In this document: positions 18,451 to 29,392 of the stretch, in pieces
How the letters are laid out: every line of letters begins with the position of its first letter
Position numbering within the stretch: the first letter of the stretch is position 1
Source: DASQPR01 sp963727415
GTDB taxonomy: Bacteria > Actinomycetota > Actinomycetes > Mycobacteriales > Micromonosporaceae
Assembly (NCBI GenBank): GCA_963727415.1
Contig: CAVSGF010000002.1
Location: forward strand, 372,001-436,000
Direction: 5' to 3'
Length of the DNA: 64,000 bases
The notes under the pieces: generated by a model
The model's database searches: none
What the model saw: the letters and a program-made list of their open reading frames with translations, nothing else
Told to the model about the DNA's origin: nothing
Translations under genes and position numbers: made by a program

Positions 18451-19251
18451 GTGCCGGTGAACCTTCCCGAGATCCCGCTGCTGCGGCGGGAGCACGAGTA
18501 CGGTCGTGCGTGTCGGCGATACCGTGCGCCGCAACGCCGGCCCGTGGACTCCGGCCGTGCACAGCCTGCTGCGCCACTTGGAGTACGTCGGGTTCGGCGG
18601 TTCGCCGCGCGCCTTCGGCATCGATGAGCAGGGTCGCGAGGTGCTGTCGTTTATCGAGGGCGACTGCGGCTCGTACCCGCTCGGTCCGCAATGGGTGACC
18701 GACGCGGCGCTGGCCGCGGTCGCTACCACGCTGCGGATGTTCCACGACGCGCAGTACGGCTTCGTCCCGCCGCCGGGCTCGGTGTGGCGGGCATTCGGGC
18801 CGCCGCCGCCGGACTCCGAGGTGATCTGCCACCATGACGCCGCGCCGCACAACATGATCTGGCGGCCGGACGGCACTCTCGCCCTCATCGACTTCGACCT
18901 GGCCTCGCCCGGGTCGCGCGGATCTACGACGTGGCGTACGCGGCCTGGACCTGGGTGCCGATCTTCGCCGACCGGGACGCCGACACGCTCGGCTGGGGCC
19001 GGGTCGGATCGGCGCACGGCGGTTGCGCCTTTTCGCCGACTCGTACGGGCTGACCCCGGCGGACCGCTACCGCTTGGTGGCGACCATCCGCAAGCGGATC
19101 GTCGATCACGTCGAGGGCATCCGCCGGATGGCGGCCAGCTGGTGACCCGGCGTTCGTGCAGATCGTCCGCAAGGGCCATTTGCGCAGGCCGGAGCGGGAC
19201 CTGCAGATCATCGACATGGAGCGGCAAATCCTGGAGGTGGCGCTGCGCTAG
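18451..19251 (+). CDS. Aminoglycoside/choline kinase-like phosphotransferase (frame interrupted)
   Basis: About 266 residues once frames are joined. The Brenner motif HHDAAPHNMIW and the DFD motif in ALIDFDLASPG identify the APH-fold kinase family; the N-terminal part reads VVRVGDTVRRNAGPW. The substrate is unknown and this need not be a resistance enzyme. Four indels are inferred: an extra G near 18,503 (TAC-G-GTC), single losses near 18,912 and 19,018, and an extra T near 19,139. The net frame is preserved, so a complete protein in the parent genome is likely. Confidence 0.7.
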
Positions 19252-19498
19252 ACCGCGGTAATTGCGGGTTCCCTGTGCGATTGATGGCGGTATGCGGTCG
19301 GAGTCCGAGCGGATCGTTACACGCCGGAAACAGTCGGTCATGGAACCGAAATCGCGCAGGCACGTTGCGCGAAACAGAGTGCCGTCACAGTCTGCCGCAT
19401 CCGGCGTAGGGCGACGCTGCTGCTGCGGCCGGCGATGACGCATTGTCGGCTCCTCGTCACCCGCCGACTGTGAGGGACTCTAACCCCAAGGAGGCAGC

Positions 19499-20894
19499 AT
19501 GCTAAATGTGCTTGCTGATGCGCCGACGATCGATACCGGCAACACCTCCTGGTTGCTGGTGTCGACCGCGCTGGTGTTGCTGATGACCCCGGGCCTGGCG
19601 CTGTTCTACGGCGGCCTGAACCGGTCCAAGAGCGTTCTGAACATGATGATGATGAGCTTCTCGTGCCATGGGGCTCATCTCGATTTTGTGGATCATCTAC
19701 GGCTTCAGTTTCTCGTTCGGTACAAACGGCAGTGATGGCTGGAACCAGGTCATCGGTGGCTTCCAGTACCTCGGCACGAAGAACTTCGTGTCCGAGCTGT
19801 GGGGCTCCACCGGCATCCCGACGTACGTGGTGCTGGCATTCCAGATGATGTTCGCCATCATCACCGTCGCGCTGATCAGCGGCTCCATCTCCGACCGGGC
19901 CAAGTTCGCCGGCTGGCTGGTGTTCGCGGCCGGCTGGTTCACCCTGGTCTACTGTTCCGGTGGCGCACTGGATCTGGGGTGGCGGCTGGATCGGCGCGCA
20001 CCTTAAGGCGCTGGACTTCGCCGGTGGTACCGCGGTGCACATCAACGCCGGCTCGGCGGCGCTGGCCCTGGCGATCGTCCTGGGCAAGCCGGGTCGGCTG
20101 GCCGAGGGAGAGCTTCAAGCCGCACAACGTCCCGATGGTCGCGCTCGGTGCCGGCCTGCTGTGGTTCGGCTGGTTCGGCTTCAACGCCGGCTCCGAGCTG
20201 ACCGCCGACGGCGTCACCGCGGTCGCGTTCGTCAACACCCAGGATCGCCACCGCGGCCGCGCTGCTCGGCTGGATCATCGTCGAGTGGATCCGCAACGGT
20301 AAGCCGACCATGGTCGGTGCCTCGTCCGGCGCCGTCGCCGGTCTGGTCGCCATCACTCCCTCCTGTGCCTTCATCTCCCCGCTGGGCGCGGTCGGGCTCG
20401 GCCTGGTCGCCGGTGCCATCTGCGCGCTCGCGGTCAGCCTGAAGTACAGGCTCGAGCGTCGACGACTCCCTGGACGTCTTCGGTGTCCACTTCGTCGGTG
20501 GATGGGTGGGCTCGCTGTCCATCGGCCTGATCGGCACCACCGCGTTCAACAGCGCCGGCGCCAAGGGGCTGTTCTACGGCGGCGGCTGGGGCCAGCTCGG
20601 GTCGCCAGGCGCTGGGCAGCGGCCTGGTCACCGTCTGGTCGTTCGGTATCGCCCTGCTGCTCGGTTTCATCATCGAGAAGACCATGGGCTTGCGGACCTC
20701 GACCGAGGTCGAGGTCGAGCGGCATCGACATCGCCGAGCACGCGGAGAGCGCATACGAGCTCCTGCCGGGCACCGGTGGAGGCGCGTTCGCCATGGCTGG
20801 TGTCGGTGCGGCCGTGGCGGCACCAGGATCGTCGGCCTCGGAATCGCCGGGATCGTCGGCCGAGGAAGTCGAACCCGAAAAAGTTGCCCCGTAA
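19499..20894 (+). CDS. amtB: Ammonium transporter AmtB (seven +1 indels)
   Basis: About 462 residues and 11 membrane segments when frames are joined. Hallmarks are MTPGLALFYGG, the pore histidines in GGTAVHINAG and VFGVHFVGGW, and GLLWFGWFGFNAGS. It carries ammonium across the membrane under PII control. Single extra bases lie near 19,669 (TGC-C-ATG), 19,955, 20,110 (GGA-G-AGC), 20,244 (CAG-G-ATC), 20,454, 20,598 and 20,721 (GTC-G-AGC). Each is resolved by removing one base. AAGGAGG precedes the ATG. First gene of the amtB-glnB-glnD operon. Confidence 0.93.
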
Positions 20895-20932
20895 GCGTTG
20901 GCTGGAAGTCTCAGGACATGGAGGGTCTGAGC

Positions 20933-21271
20933 ATGAAGCTGGTCACCGCGGTCATTAAGCCGTACCAGCTCGACGCGGTCAAGGAAGCGTTGCACGCAAT
21001 GGGCGTCGCTGGGCTGACCGTGAGCGAGGTGCAGGGCTACGGCCGGCAGAAGGGTCACACCGAGGTGTACCGGGGCGCCGAATACAAGGTCGAGTTCGTA
21101 CCGAAGATTCGCGTCGAGGTGCTGACCGACGAGGTCGACGTCGAGAAGGTGGTCGACGCCATCGTCGAGTCCGCCCGAACCGGGAAGATCGGCGACGGCA
21201 AGGTCTGGGTCACGGCCGTCGAGGACGTGGTCCGGGTCCGTACCGGCGAGCGCGGCATCGAAGCGCTCTAA
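20933..21271 (+). CDS. glnB: Nitrogen regulatory protein PII
   Basis: 112 residues, the standard PII length. The T-loop carries Tyr51 (KGHTEVYRGAEY), modified by GlnD; in actinomycetes PII is adenylylated there. The C-terminal GDGKVWVTAVEDVVRVRTGE forms the ATP/2-oxoglutarate site. GGAGGG lies 8 nt before the ATG. It sits between amtB and glnD with short gaps, the usual nitrogen-control operon. Confidence 0.97.
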   Translation: MKLVTAVIKPYQLDAVKEALHAMGVAGLTVSEVQGYGRQKGHTEVYRGAEYKVEFVPKIRVEVLTDEVDVEKVVDAIVESARTGKIGDGKVWVTAVEDVVRVRTGERGIEAL

Positions 21272-23771
21272 ATGCCCGACAACGTCGAGATCGGTGCTGC
21301 CGCGCGTGACGAGCGCGCGGCAGCACTCGACGAGTGGCTCAGCGGCCTGTTCCACCAGGCCATAGCCGAGCTGCCGGCCATCGTCACCGCGCCGGGCGTA
21401 CCGGTGGCGCCGGTTTCTCGATCAGGAATCAAGTCGCGGCTGTTCTCGCGACGTTCCGCTACACCCGCCGGTTCTCCGGCCGATGTGCCGCCCGCGAGCA
21501 CGCCGCAGATCGGATCGGCCCCGGCTGCCGCGGCGCTCGCGGGCCCGACCGGATCCGCGGGCCCGACCGGATCCCGCGGGCCCGACCGGATCCGCGGGCT
21601 CTTCCGGATCCGGGGGCCCGGCCGAACACGCCGCCTCCGGTTTGCCCGGGTTGGCCGGCGTGGCGCTGGTGGCCACCGGCGGCCTCGGCCGCCGCGAGTG
21701 CGCCCCGTACGGCGACGTGGATCTGCTCCTGGTCCACGATGGACGGCCCGGCATCCACGAGGCCGCGTCCCGGATGTGGTACCCGATCTGGGACGCCAAC
21801 GTCGGCCTCGATCACGCGGTACGCACCATTCCCGAAGCGCTTTCGGTCGCCGTCGATGACGTCCGGGTGGCGCTGTCGCTGCTCGACGCCCGATTCATCA
21901 CCGGTGACGCCGGCCTGGCCGCGCAGCTGCGAGCCGCCGGAGCCGACCAGTGGCGGCGCACCGCCGGACGCGCGCTGGTCCGCCTGCGGGAAGCCATCTC
22001 GGTGCGCATCCGGGCCCACGGCGAGCTGGCCTTCTTGCTGGAAGGTGATCTGAAAGAGTCCGGCGGCGGTCTGCGCGATGTGCAGATCCTGCGCGCCATC
22101 AGCATCCTGGGCATCACCGACGCGTACCGACCCGCGGTCCGCGCCGCCCACATGAGGCTTCTGGACGTCCGGGACGCCCTGCACGCCAGCGCCGGCCGCC
22201 GCATCGACCGGATCCTGGCCCAGGACCGCGAGATGGTGGCCAAACGGCTGGACCTGCGCGATGGTGACGCCCTGCTGCGCCGGGTCTCGACCGACGCGCG
22301 CGCTATCGCGTACGCGCTGGACGACGCCTGGCGCGCGGTCGAGCGGTGGCGGTCCGGTTCGGTGCGGTCCGGGCGGACGCCGGTGGCGCGCGACGTGGTG
22401 GCATCCGACGGCGAGCTCGTTCTCGCCCGCGCCGCCATCGGACCAGCGCCCGATCCGGCGCTTCCGCTGCGGGTGGCGGCCGCATCCGCGACTTCACACA
22501 TGCCGATCGCCCGGGCCACCCTGGAATGGCTGGCGAGGTTCGCCCCGCCCCTGCCGGTACCGTGGCCGGCCGCCGCCCGGCAGGCTTTCGTCACCCTTCT
22601 CGGCGCCTCCGACCAGTTGGTCCGGGCCTGGGAGGCGTGCGACCGGTACGGCCTGATCGGCACCTGGCTGCCCGAGTGGAACCGCCTGCGCGGCCTGCCA
22701 CAGCACCACCCGATCCACATCTACACCGTCGACCGGCACAGCGTGCAGTGTGTGGTGGAGGCGGACGCGTTCAAGCGCGACGTGTCGCGTCCGGACCTGC
22801 TGCTGGTCTCCGCGCTGCTGCACGACATCGGCAAGGGTCTTCCGGGCGACGACCACAGCGACGCCGGGGCACCGATCGCCGCCGAGATCGCCACCGCGAT
22901 CGGGTTCGCTCCCGAGGATGTCGCCACCATCGCCACCGTGGTCCGGTTGCATTTGCTGCTTCCCAACGTGGCCACCCGCCGCGACATCAACGACCCGATC
23001 ACGGTCGGCCAGGTGGCCGAGGCAGTGGGCGACGTCACCACGCTCGACCTGCTGCACGCGTTGTGCCGGGCCGACGCGATCGCGGCTGGACCGAGCGCGT
23101 CATCGCCGTGGAAGACCCGGCTGATCGGCCGGCTCGCCGCCAACGTGCGTGCCCTGCTGGACGACGGCGTGATGCCGGCGCCGGCGCGGCTGGATGCCGA
23201 GCTCGAGGGTCAGCCGCTGCCCGCGGTCAACGTCACCGGTACCGACGTGACGGTCGCCGCCGTCGACCGGCGCGGCCTGCTGGCATCCGTGGCGGCCGTG
23301 CTGGCCGCGCATCGGCTGAGCGTGGTCGGCGCGGACACCGCGACGCTTGGCGATCATGCCGTGGTCCGGATGGCGGTCGAGCCGCGCTTCGGGCGAACTC
23401 CGGACGCGACCCGGCTGGCCGCGGACCTGCGATCGGCGGCCGTCGGCGAGTTCGCCGTCGACCGGGTGGTCCGGGCCGGAACCGGGCGGGGCGCATTCAA
23501 GCCGACGGTGACCGAGCCCAAGGTGAGCTGGCACGACGACGCCGGTGCCGGGTCGGTGGTGGTCGAGGTGCGGGCCGCCGACGCGCCCGGCCTGCTGTAC
23601 CGGATCACCAAGGCGCTCGCCGACGCGGGCGCCGACGTGCTGGCCGCCCGGGTAGCCACCCTCGGAGGCGATGTGGTCGACGCGTTCTACCTGGCCGGCG
23701 ACTGGGCCGACGGCGGCGACCGGGACCGCCTCGGCGATGCCGTGCTCGACGCCGTGCGCACTTCGGCTTAA
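21272..23771 (+). CDS. glnD: PII uridylyl/adenylyltransferase GlnD (one +1 indel)
   Basis: About 832 residues. The nucleotidyltransferase motif is GGLGRRECAPYGDVDLLLVH; the HD domain has LLHDIGKG and an upstream HIYTVDRHSVQ; two ACT domains form the C-terminus (VDRRGLLASVAAVL and ADAPGLLYRITKAL). It modifies PII according to glutamine status. The N-terminus contains a Gly/Pro/Ser stretch made of 18-bp repeats, and the frame shifts by +1 inside them near 21,580 (an extra C in GGATCCCGCG). The ATG directly follows the glnB stop. Confidence 0.93.
21537..21610 (+). repeat. 18-bp tandem repeat in the glnD 5' region
   Basis: Three close copies of GCGGGCCCGACCGGATCC plus a diverged fourth encode a GPTGSA linker. 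The third copy has one extra C that shifts the frame. Confidence 0.85.
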
Positions 23772-23859
23772 CGGCGCTCGCACAGTACCCTCGTAGGGGC
23801 TCGGGCGGGCACGCGTGCCCAGCGAACCGGGCTAAACGGACATTCGAGGATGAGGCGCT

Positions 23860-25384
23860 GTGTTTGACACTCTGAGCGATCGGCTCAACGGGATCTTCAC
23901 GAAGCTGCGGGGCAAAGGCCGGCTGAGCGACGCCGACATCGACGCCACCGCGCGGGAGATCCGCCTGGCCCTGCTCGAAGCCGACGTGGCGCTGCCGGTT
24001 GTGAAGGCGTTCATCAACACGATCAAGGAGCGCGCCCGCAGCGCGGAGATCTCCCAGGCGCTGAACCCGGCACAGCAGGTCATCAAGATCGTTCACGAGG
24101 AGCTGGTCGGCGTTCTCGGCGGCGAGACCCGGCGGCTGCATCTTCGCCAAGCAGCCACCCACTGTGATCATGCTCGCCGGCCTGCAGGGTTCCGGTAAGA
24201 CGACGCTCGCCGGCAAGCTGGCCCGCTGGCTCAAGGGCCAGGGCCACCAGCCGCTGCTGGTCGCCGCCGACCTGCAGCGCCCGAACGCGGTCGAATCAAC
24301 TGCAGGTGCTCGGCGATCGCGCCGACGTCGAGGTGTACGCGCCCGAGCCCGGTAGCGGAGTGGGCGACCCGGTGAAGGTGTCCCGGGACGCGATCGAGCT
24401 ACGCGAGGCGCCAGATGCGCGACATCGTGATCGTCGACACGGCCGGCCGTCTCGGCGTCGACGCCGAGATGATGCAGCAGGCCGCGGACATCCGGGACGC
24501 GGTCGACCCGGACGAGATCATCTTCGTCATCGACGCCATGGTCGGTCAGGACGCGGTGGCGACCGCCGAGGCGTTCCGCGACGGCGTGGGCATCACCGGC
24601 GTCGTGCTGTCGAAGCTTGACGGCGACGCTCGAGGTGGCGCCGCGCTGTCCGTCCGGCACGTCACCGGCCAGCCCATCCTGTTCGCCTCGACCGGCGAGA
24701 AGCTGGAGGACTTCGACGTCTTCCACCCGGACCGGATGGCCAGCCGGATCCTCGGCATGGGCGACATGCTGACCCTGATCGAGCAGGCCGAGACGGCCTT
24801 CGACGAGGATCAGAAGCAGAAGATGGCCGCCAAGATGATGGGCGGCCAGACCTTCACACTGGAAGATTTCCTCGAGCAGATGACGGCGATCCGCCGGATG
24901 GGCCCGATCGCCAACATCCTCGGCATGCTTCCCGGTATGGGCCAGGTCAAGGATCAGCTCGCCGAACTCGACGACAGCCACTTCGACCGCATTACCGCGA
25001 TCATCCGGTCCATGACGCCGGGGGAGCGCACCCAGCCGAAGATCCTCAACGCGTCCCGGCGGTCCCGGATCGCGCGCGGTGCCGGTGTCACCGTGGTCGA
25101 GGTGAACCAGCTACTCAACCGGTTCGCCGAGGCGCAGAAGATGATGAAGCAGATGGGCCCGATGATGGGCATGCCCGGGCCGGCGCAAGGCGACCAAGTC
25201 GCCGAAGAACAAGCGCAAGTCAGGCAAGGGCGGCGGCCGCGGTCCGCGTTCCGGCGCGATGCCGGCCGGATTCCCAGGCGGCACACCGCAATTGCCGCCC
25301 GGCTTCGATCCGTCCCAGCTCTCCGGTGGCGGGTTCAATCCACCGAAGCTGGACTTCAACAAGCTGAACAAAAAGGAAAAGTAG
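23860..25384 (+). CDS. ffh: Signal recognition particle protein Ffh (four +1 indels)
   Basis: About 506 residues when frames are joined. N domain, then the GTPase domain with GLQGSGKTT, DTAGRLGVD and SKLDGDARGG, then the methionine-rich M domain (KMMKQMGPMMGMPG) that binds signal peptides and SRP RNA, and a basic tail KATKSPKNKRKSGKGGG. Extra bases lie near 24,140 (CTG-C-ATC), 24,291 (GTC-G-AAT), 24,412 and 25,186 (GCG-C-AAG). GTG start. The SRP RNA gene is not in this window. Confidence 0.94.
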
Positions 25385-25465
25385 GCTGCCGCGAGTTAAC
25401 CCGCGGGTAACAATCAGTCGTTCGGTGGACGCGCTGCCGTCGGGGTACGGACTAGCGTCCGGCCC

Positions 25466-26305
25466 ATGTTGCGTCGTCTTGCATGCGTAGCTGCGGTCGT
25501 GCTAGCCGTCACCGGCGTGGCGGCCGCACCGGCCTCAGCCGGTGGAATCCATTCCCGTCCCTCCTATTACCTCGCGCTCGGAGACTCGCTCGCGTACGGA
25601 TATCAGCCGACCCACGTGACCGGACAGGGCTATGTGGACGACTTGTACGCGAACCTCCACGCGAACGACGCGAACCTCCAGTTGAACAACCTCGGCTGCC
25701 CGGGCGAAACCAGTGCCACGATGATTTCCGGTGGCATCTGCTCGTACGCCGAGGGCGACCAGCTGGACGCGGCCATCCATTTCCTCCGGTCGCACCCGTT
25801 GCGCGTCAAGCTCGTCACCATCGACATCGGCGCCAACGATGTCGATCACTGCCTGTCCACCGGCTCGATCGACGAGACCTGCATCAATGACGGTCTCAAG
25901 GCGATCGCGAAGAACTTGACCAGGATCGTCATCCGGCTCCGGCTGGCCGCGCCCCTGGTGAAGATCGTGGGGATGACTTACTACGACCCGTTCCTGGCGG
26001 CATATCTGCAATCTCCGTCCGGACCGGCGCTCGCGCAGCAGTCCCTATCACTGGCGGACACCCTCAACCAGGAACTCACCGAGATCTACCATCTCGTCGG
26101 GTTCCGGGTGGCCGACGTCGCCGGAGCGTTCTCGACCGACGACTTCACCACCATGGTCTCGCTGGCTCCCGGCGTGATCGTGCCACTCGACGTGGCGCGG
26201 ATCTGCCAGTGGACCTGGATGTGCACGGTGCCTCCGGGGCCGGACATCCACGCCAACGCCGACGGCTACGCCGTCATGGCGCAGGCATTCGCCGACCAGC
26301 TATAG
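25466..26305 (+). CDS. Secreted SGNH/GDSL-family hydrolase
   Basis: 279 residues with a cleavable signal peptide (about 1-25, ending APASA). SGNH blocks: ALGDSLAYG (catalytic Ser), GCPGETS, IGANDVDHC and DIHANADGY (Asp/His). Several Cys pairs suggest disulphides in an exported esterase or lipase. It resembles secreted actinomycete lipases. The frame is intact. Confidence 0.87.
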   Translation: MLRRLACVAAVVLAVTGVAAAPASAGGIHSRPSYYLALGDSLAYGYQPTHVTGQGYVDDLYANLHANDANLQLNNLGCPGETSATMISGGICSYAEGDQLDAAIHFLRSHPLRVKLVTIDIGANDVDHCLSTGSIDETCINDGLKAIAKNLTRIVIRLRLAAPLVKIVGMTYYDPFLAAYLQSPSGPALAQQSLSLADTLNQELTEIYHLVGFRVADVAGAFSTDDFTTMVSLAPGVIVPLDVARICQWTWMCTVPPGPDIHANADGYAVMAQAFADQL

Positions 26306-26744
26306 GAGACCGTTCCTGAGCCGCGTGCTCTCCGACGGGCTCCAACAGCGGTGTACGAGGCCCCGGTGGCCCACGGATGGGGTGGGCGCCGGGACCTTCG
26401 TATGTACCGGCTATCAGCCGACCGCCGACCGGCCGGATCCGGTACGGCCAAGTCCGGTGTGGACGGCACTGGTACGCACAGCGGCCCACGTCCTTTGTTC
26501 GGTTGTCCATGAGGTCATACCGCCCCACCGATCGGAACCTCTGGTCAGACTCATATGGAACAGACAGCCATTTACCGGCCCGATCGGGTGTTCTCGATGG
26601 AAGGCGGCACGCGGAGGTGGCAGCCTATGCCCGCGCGGTTCCGGCCCCCGAGTCCGCCATCAAACAGAACGCTGGTGGTGCAGCCGTACTCGGCGGGGCC
26701 ATTCCCGGCCTAGCGGAATCGCCTCATCGAACGGGAGACCTCCA
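26306..26744. other. Non-coding gap
   Basis: 439 bp between the SGNH hydrolase and wall-anchored protein genes. Frames are open through part of it, but no start, ribosome site or family signal supports a gene. No strong hairpin or repeat seen; presumably holds the downstream promoter. Confidence 0.4.
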
Positions 26745-27518
26745 GTGCGAAAGATTTTCGCAAGTCTGGCGCTGATGGCGCTTGCCACGATCGGCGTGGC
26801 CGCCCTGCCGGCCGCCGCCAACGCCGACAGCACGTGTACGACGAACACGGTGCATCTGAGCGACCGCCCCGATTCCGGGTTCTTCGGGGGCGACTGGGCG
26901 CTGGACACCATTGACCGCACCACCAAGATCTGCCAGGGAACCGCGCTCAACGACGGCAGCGGCCGGTACAACTACCACGCCACGGTCAGCGACGCGGGCA
27001 CGTTCGTCGCCACGAAGAACCCGGCAACCGGTGACCCGATCTCGGCGACCGGCACGATGACCGGCGGCTTCACCGAGGACTTCACCGCTGGGCCGATGGC
27101 CGACGACCAGAACCAGGGCGACGGAGAGTCGTTTTCCGGCACCGACCCGGCCAGCACCGGCAAGTGGGTCGAGTACGTGTGGGGTTCTGAGGGTTTCAAG
27201 GGCGCGCTGAACAACGATTGGTCGTGGACATACACCACGAAGTGCGGCGACGCGACGAATGAGACCTGGGTGGACGCGGACTCGAACGGAGCCGGTGACC
27301 CCGGCAAGGGCGCCGGTGAGATCACCGGCCTGAAGTGCCCGGAGCCGTCCCCATCGGAGACCAAGAGCACGCCGACGGCGTCGCCGAGCACCGGAGCCTC
27401 GCAGCCGTCGCTTCCGGTGACCGGCTCCTCGCTGACGCCGATCGTGATCGCCGGCGTGGTGCTGCTCGGTCTGGGCATCGGCGCACTGGTGATCGGTCGC
27501 CGTCGCCGTTCGGTTTAG
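26745..27518 (+). CDS. Secreted LPXTG cell-wall-anchored protein
   Basis: 257 residues. Signal peptide about 1-25 (ALPAAANA), a Gly/Asp/Thr-rich body with two Cys in the N-terminal half and further Cys after 165, a Ser/Thr/Pro stalk, then the sorting signal LPVTG, a membrane helix and RRRRSV. It should be linked to peptidoglycan by a sortase, not present in this window. The body has no family match I recognise. GTG 26745 is preferred because it begins the signal peptide. Confidence 0.85.
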   Translation: MRKIFASLALMALATIGVAALPAAANADSTCTTNTVHLSDRPDSGFFGGDWALDTIDRTTKICQGTALNDGSGRYNYHATVSDAGTFVATKNPATGDPISATGTMTGGFTEDFTAGPMADDQNQGDGESFSGTDPASTGKWVEYVWGSEGFKGALNNDWSWTYTTKCGDATNETWVDADSNGAGDPGKGAGEITGLKCPEPSPSETKSTPTASPSTGASQPSLPVTGSSLTPIVIAGVVLLGLGIGALVIGRRRRSV

Positions 27519-27549
27519 TCGCCGTTCGGTTTAGTCGCCGTTCGGTTTA
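27502..27549 (+). repeat. 16-bp x3 tandem repeat spanning a stop codon
   Basis: Three perfect copies of GTCGCCGTTCGGTTTA (27502, 27518, 27534). The first holds the last codons of the LPXTG protein; the stop TAG spans the junction of copies one and two. Confidence 0.95.
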
Positions 27550-27611
27550 GTGGCCGCTCCTGGACTGTGGGCGCGGGCAAGGCGTAACCCAGCGCGTCGC
27601 GGCAAGGCGCA

Positions 27612-27648
27612 GGTGCGGATGCATACCGGCGTTGTATGCGTCCGCACC
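27612..27648 (+). terminator. Long hairpin downstream of the LPXTG gene
   Basis: A 15-bp stem (GGTGCGGATGCATAC / GTATGCGTCCGCACC, one G-T pair) with a 7-nt loop. Likely transcription end for the wall-anchored protein gene; nothing else seen in the 351-bp gap to 27,869. Confidence 0.6.
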
Positions 27649-27869
27649 GTTGGCGCCGCCGGCGGCACCCTCCCACCGCGGCGCCGCCGCGCGGTCCGGG
27701 ATCAGACGCACAAAGCGGTCGCCGCCGCCGGCCGTGTTCAGGCGCCGTCTTTGGGGTCTCTTGCACGGAAGACATGAACCACGGCCGCCCCGGCCCTCGC
27801 GGGTCGGGGGCGCCGTGCGTTGCTCGGCGGAGTCCGGACATGGAGCCGGGGCGCTGACCTTCGTATTGT

Positions 27870-28955
27870 GTGGGGGTGGTTCTGCATGTTCGTGGCGTGG
27901 TCCTGCCCGATGACGAAGTCCGAGACCTGTGGATCGTTGGTGATCGCGTCACGCTGACGGCGCAGCCGGGAGCGACCACCGTCGCCGACCGCGGATATAT
28001 CCTGCCCGGCCTGGTCGACGCCCACTGCCACATCGGGATCAGGCACGGCGGTGGCAACGTCGAATCGGTCGGAGAGGCGCGCGCGATGGCGTTCGTCGAC
28101 CGTGACGCGGGCGTGCTCGCGCTACGGGACGCCGGGTCGCCGTACCCGTATGAGGTCCTCGACGACGACCCCGACGTACCGCGACTGGCCCGCGCGGGCC
28201 GTCATGTCGCGCCGGTCAGGCGCTACCTGCGCGGCCTCGGGATCGAGGTGGAGGCGCCCGCGGTCGCCGAGACCATCACGCAGCAAGCCAAGGCCGGCAA
28301 CGGTTGGGCGAAGATGGTCGGCGACTGGATCGACCGGTCCGTCGGCGATCTGGCCAACGCCTGGGATCCGGATACGATGGCCGGCGCGGTCGCCGCGGCG
28401 CATGCCGCCGGAGTCCGCATTACCGCGCACTGCTTCGCCGAAGAGTCGGTGTCGGTGCTGGTAGACGCGGGCATCGACTGCATCGAGCACGGTACCGGCC
28501 TATCGCTGGACGTCATCGGCACGATGGCGGCGCGGGGGACCGCCCTGGTGCCGACGATGATCAACATTGAGACGTTCGGCGGGATCGCGGCGGCGGCCGA
28601 GTCCAAATTCCCCGGCTACGCGGCGCACATGCGGCGCCTGCAGTCCGGGTTCCCGGCGGTGGTGGGGGCGGCCTACGACGCCGGGGTGCCGATCTTCGTC
28701 GGTACCGACGCCGGCGGCGGCATCGAGCACGGCATGGTCGTCGCCGAGATGGAGATGCTCCACCAGCGGGCCGGCCTGCCAGTGATGGACGTGCTCGCGG
28801 CCGGCTCATGGGGCGCCCGGGCGTGGCTGGGCTTCCCTGGGCTGGTCGAGGGCGGGCTCGCCGATCTGATCGTGTACCCGGAGGATCCGCGCCGTTCATT
28901 GTCGGCGCTGCGGTCGCCATCCCGGATGATCTTGAAGGGGCGAGTCGTTGGCTGA
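27870..28955 (+). CDS. Amidohydrolase family protein
   Basis: 361 residues. Metal-dependent amidohydrolase (imidazolonepropionase/prolidase-like clade): HCH in LVDAHCHIG, the bridging Lys region NGWAKMVGDW, later metal ligands in RITAHCFAEES and IEHGT, and the catalytic Asp in VGTDAGGGIEHGM. The C-terminal beta-sandwich has GGLADLIVYPEDP. The substrate is unknown. GTG start at 27870; GTG 27868 is out of frame. Confidence 0.87.
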   Translation: MGVVLHVRGVVLPDDEVRDLWIVGDRVTLTAQPGATTVADRGYILPGLVDAHCHIGIRHGGGNVESVGEARAMAFVDRDAGVLALRDAGSPYPYEVLDDDPDVPRLARAGRHVAPVRRYLRGLGIEVEAPAVAETITQQAKAGNGWAKMVGDWIDRSVGDLANAWDPDTMAGAVAAAHAAGVRITAHCFAEESVSVLVDAGIDCIEHGTGLSLDVIGTMAARGTALVPTMINIETFGGIAAAAESKFPGYAAHMRRLQSGFPAVVGAAYDAGVPIFVGTDAGGGIEHGMVVAEMEMLHQRAGLPVMDVLAAGSWGARAWLGFPGLVEGGLADLIVYPEDPRRSLSALRSPSRMILKGRVVG

Positions 28956-29186
28956 CGCGCCTTTCTCGGCGGCGTCATCTGAAGCCGGGCTCGAAGCGGG
29001 GCCGGACCAGGGTGGGGCTCGGCTCGGGGCCGGGTCCGCGTGCGTCGTCTATCCACGGGCATCATCTTCTGCTTACAGATGGCCGGCGGCATGCTGACGA
29101 GCGTGTCATCGCGGGTTCCGTTCAACGGCTCCGCCGCACTCGCCTCCGGCCTGCTCAGCCGCGGGACGCTCCGCGGTCCGAAGTTC

Positions 29187-29296
29187 CGTCACCCGCGGAC
29201 GCCGCGATCTTGGTCACTGCATCCGCCGTGTCACCGCGGACGTCGCGATCTTGGACGCCGTATGTGCCGCGTCATCCGCGGACGTCGCGATCGTGC
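29187..29296 (+). repeat. Three degenerate 27-bp direct repeats
   Basis: Copies at about 29187-29213, 29227-29254 and 29270-29296 share a CCGCGGACGTCGCGATC core with one or two changes. They are 41-43 bp apart in the 437-bp gap upstream of proS. Rest of that gap shows nothing I can name. Confidence 0.7.
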
Positions 29297-29392
29297 GGAT
29301 AGGCGCGGCTGACTGAGCCCGCGGTAGCCGAACAAATCAAGCGCACGACCGCTCCCGGGCACCTGCCGAGCGCGCCGGTAGGATGTCGCCTC

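Noticed and set aside
18451..19251. Aminoglycoside resistance gene
   Set aside because: Only the broad APH-fold motifs are visible; the family includes many choline and sugar kinases, and nothing indicates an antibiotic substrate or mobile context.
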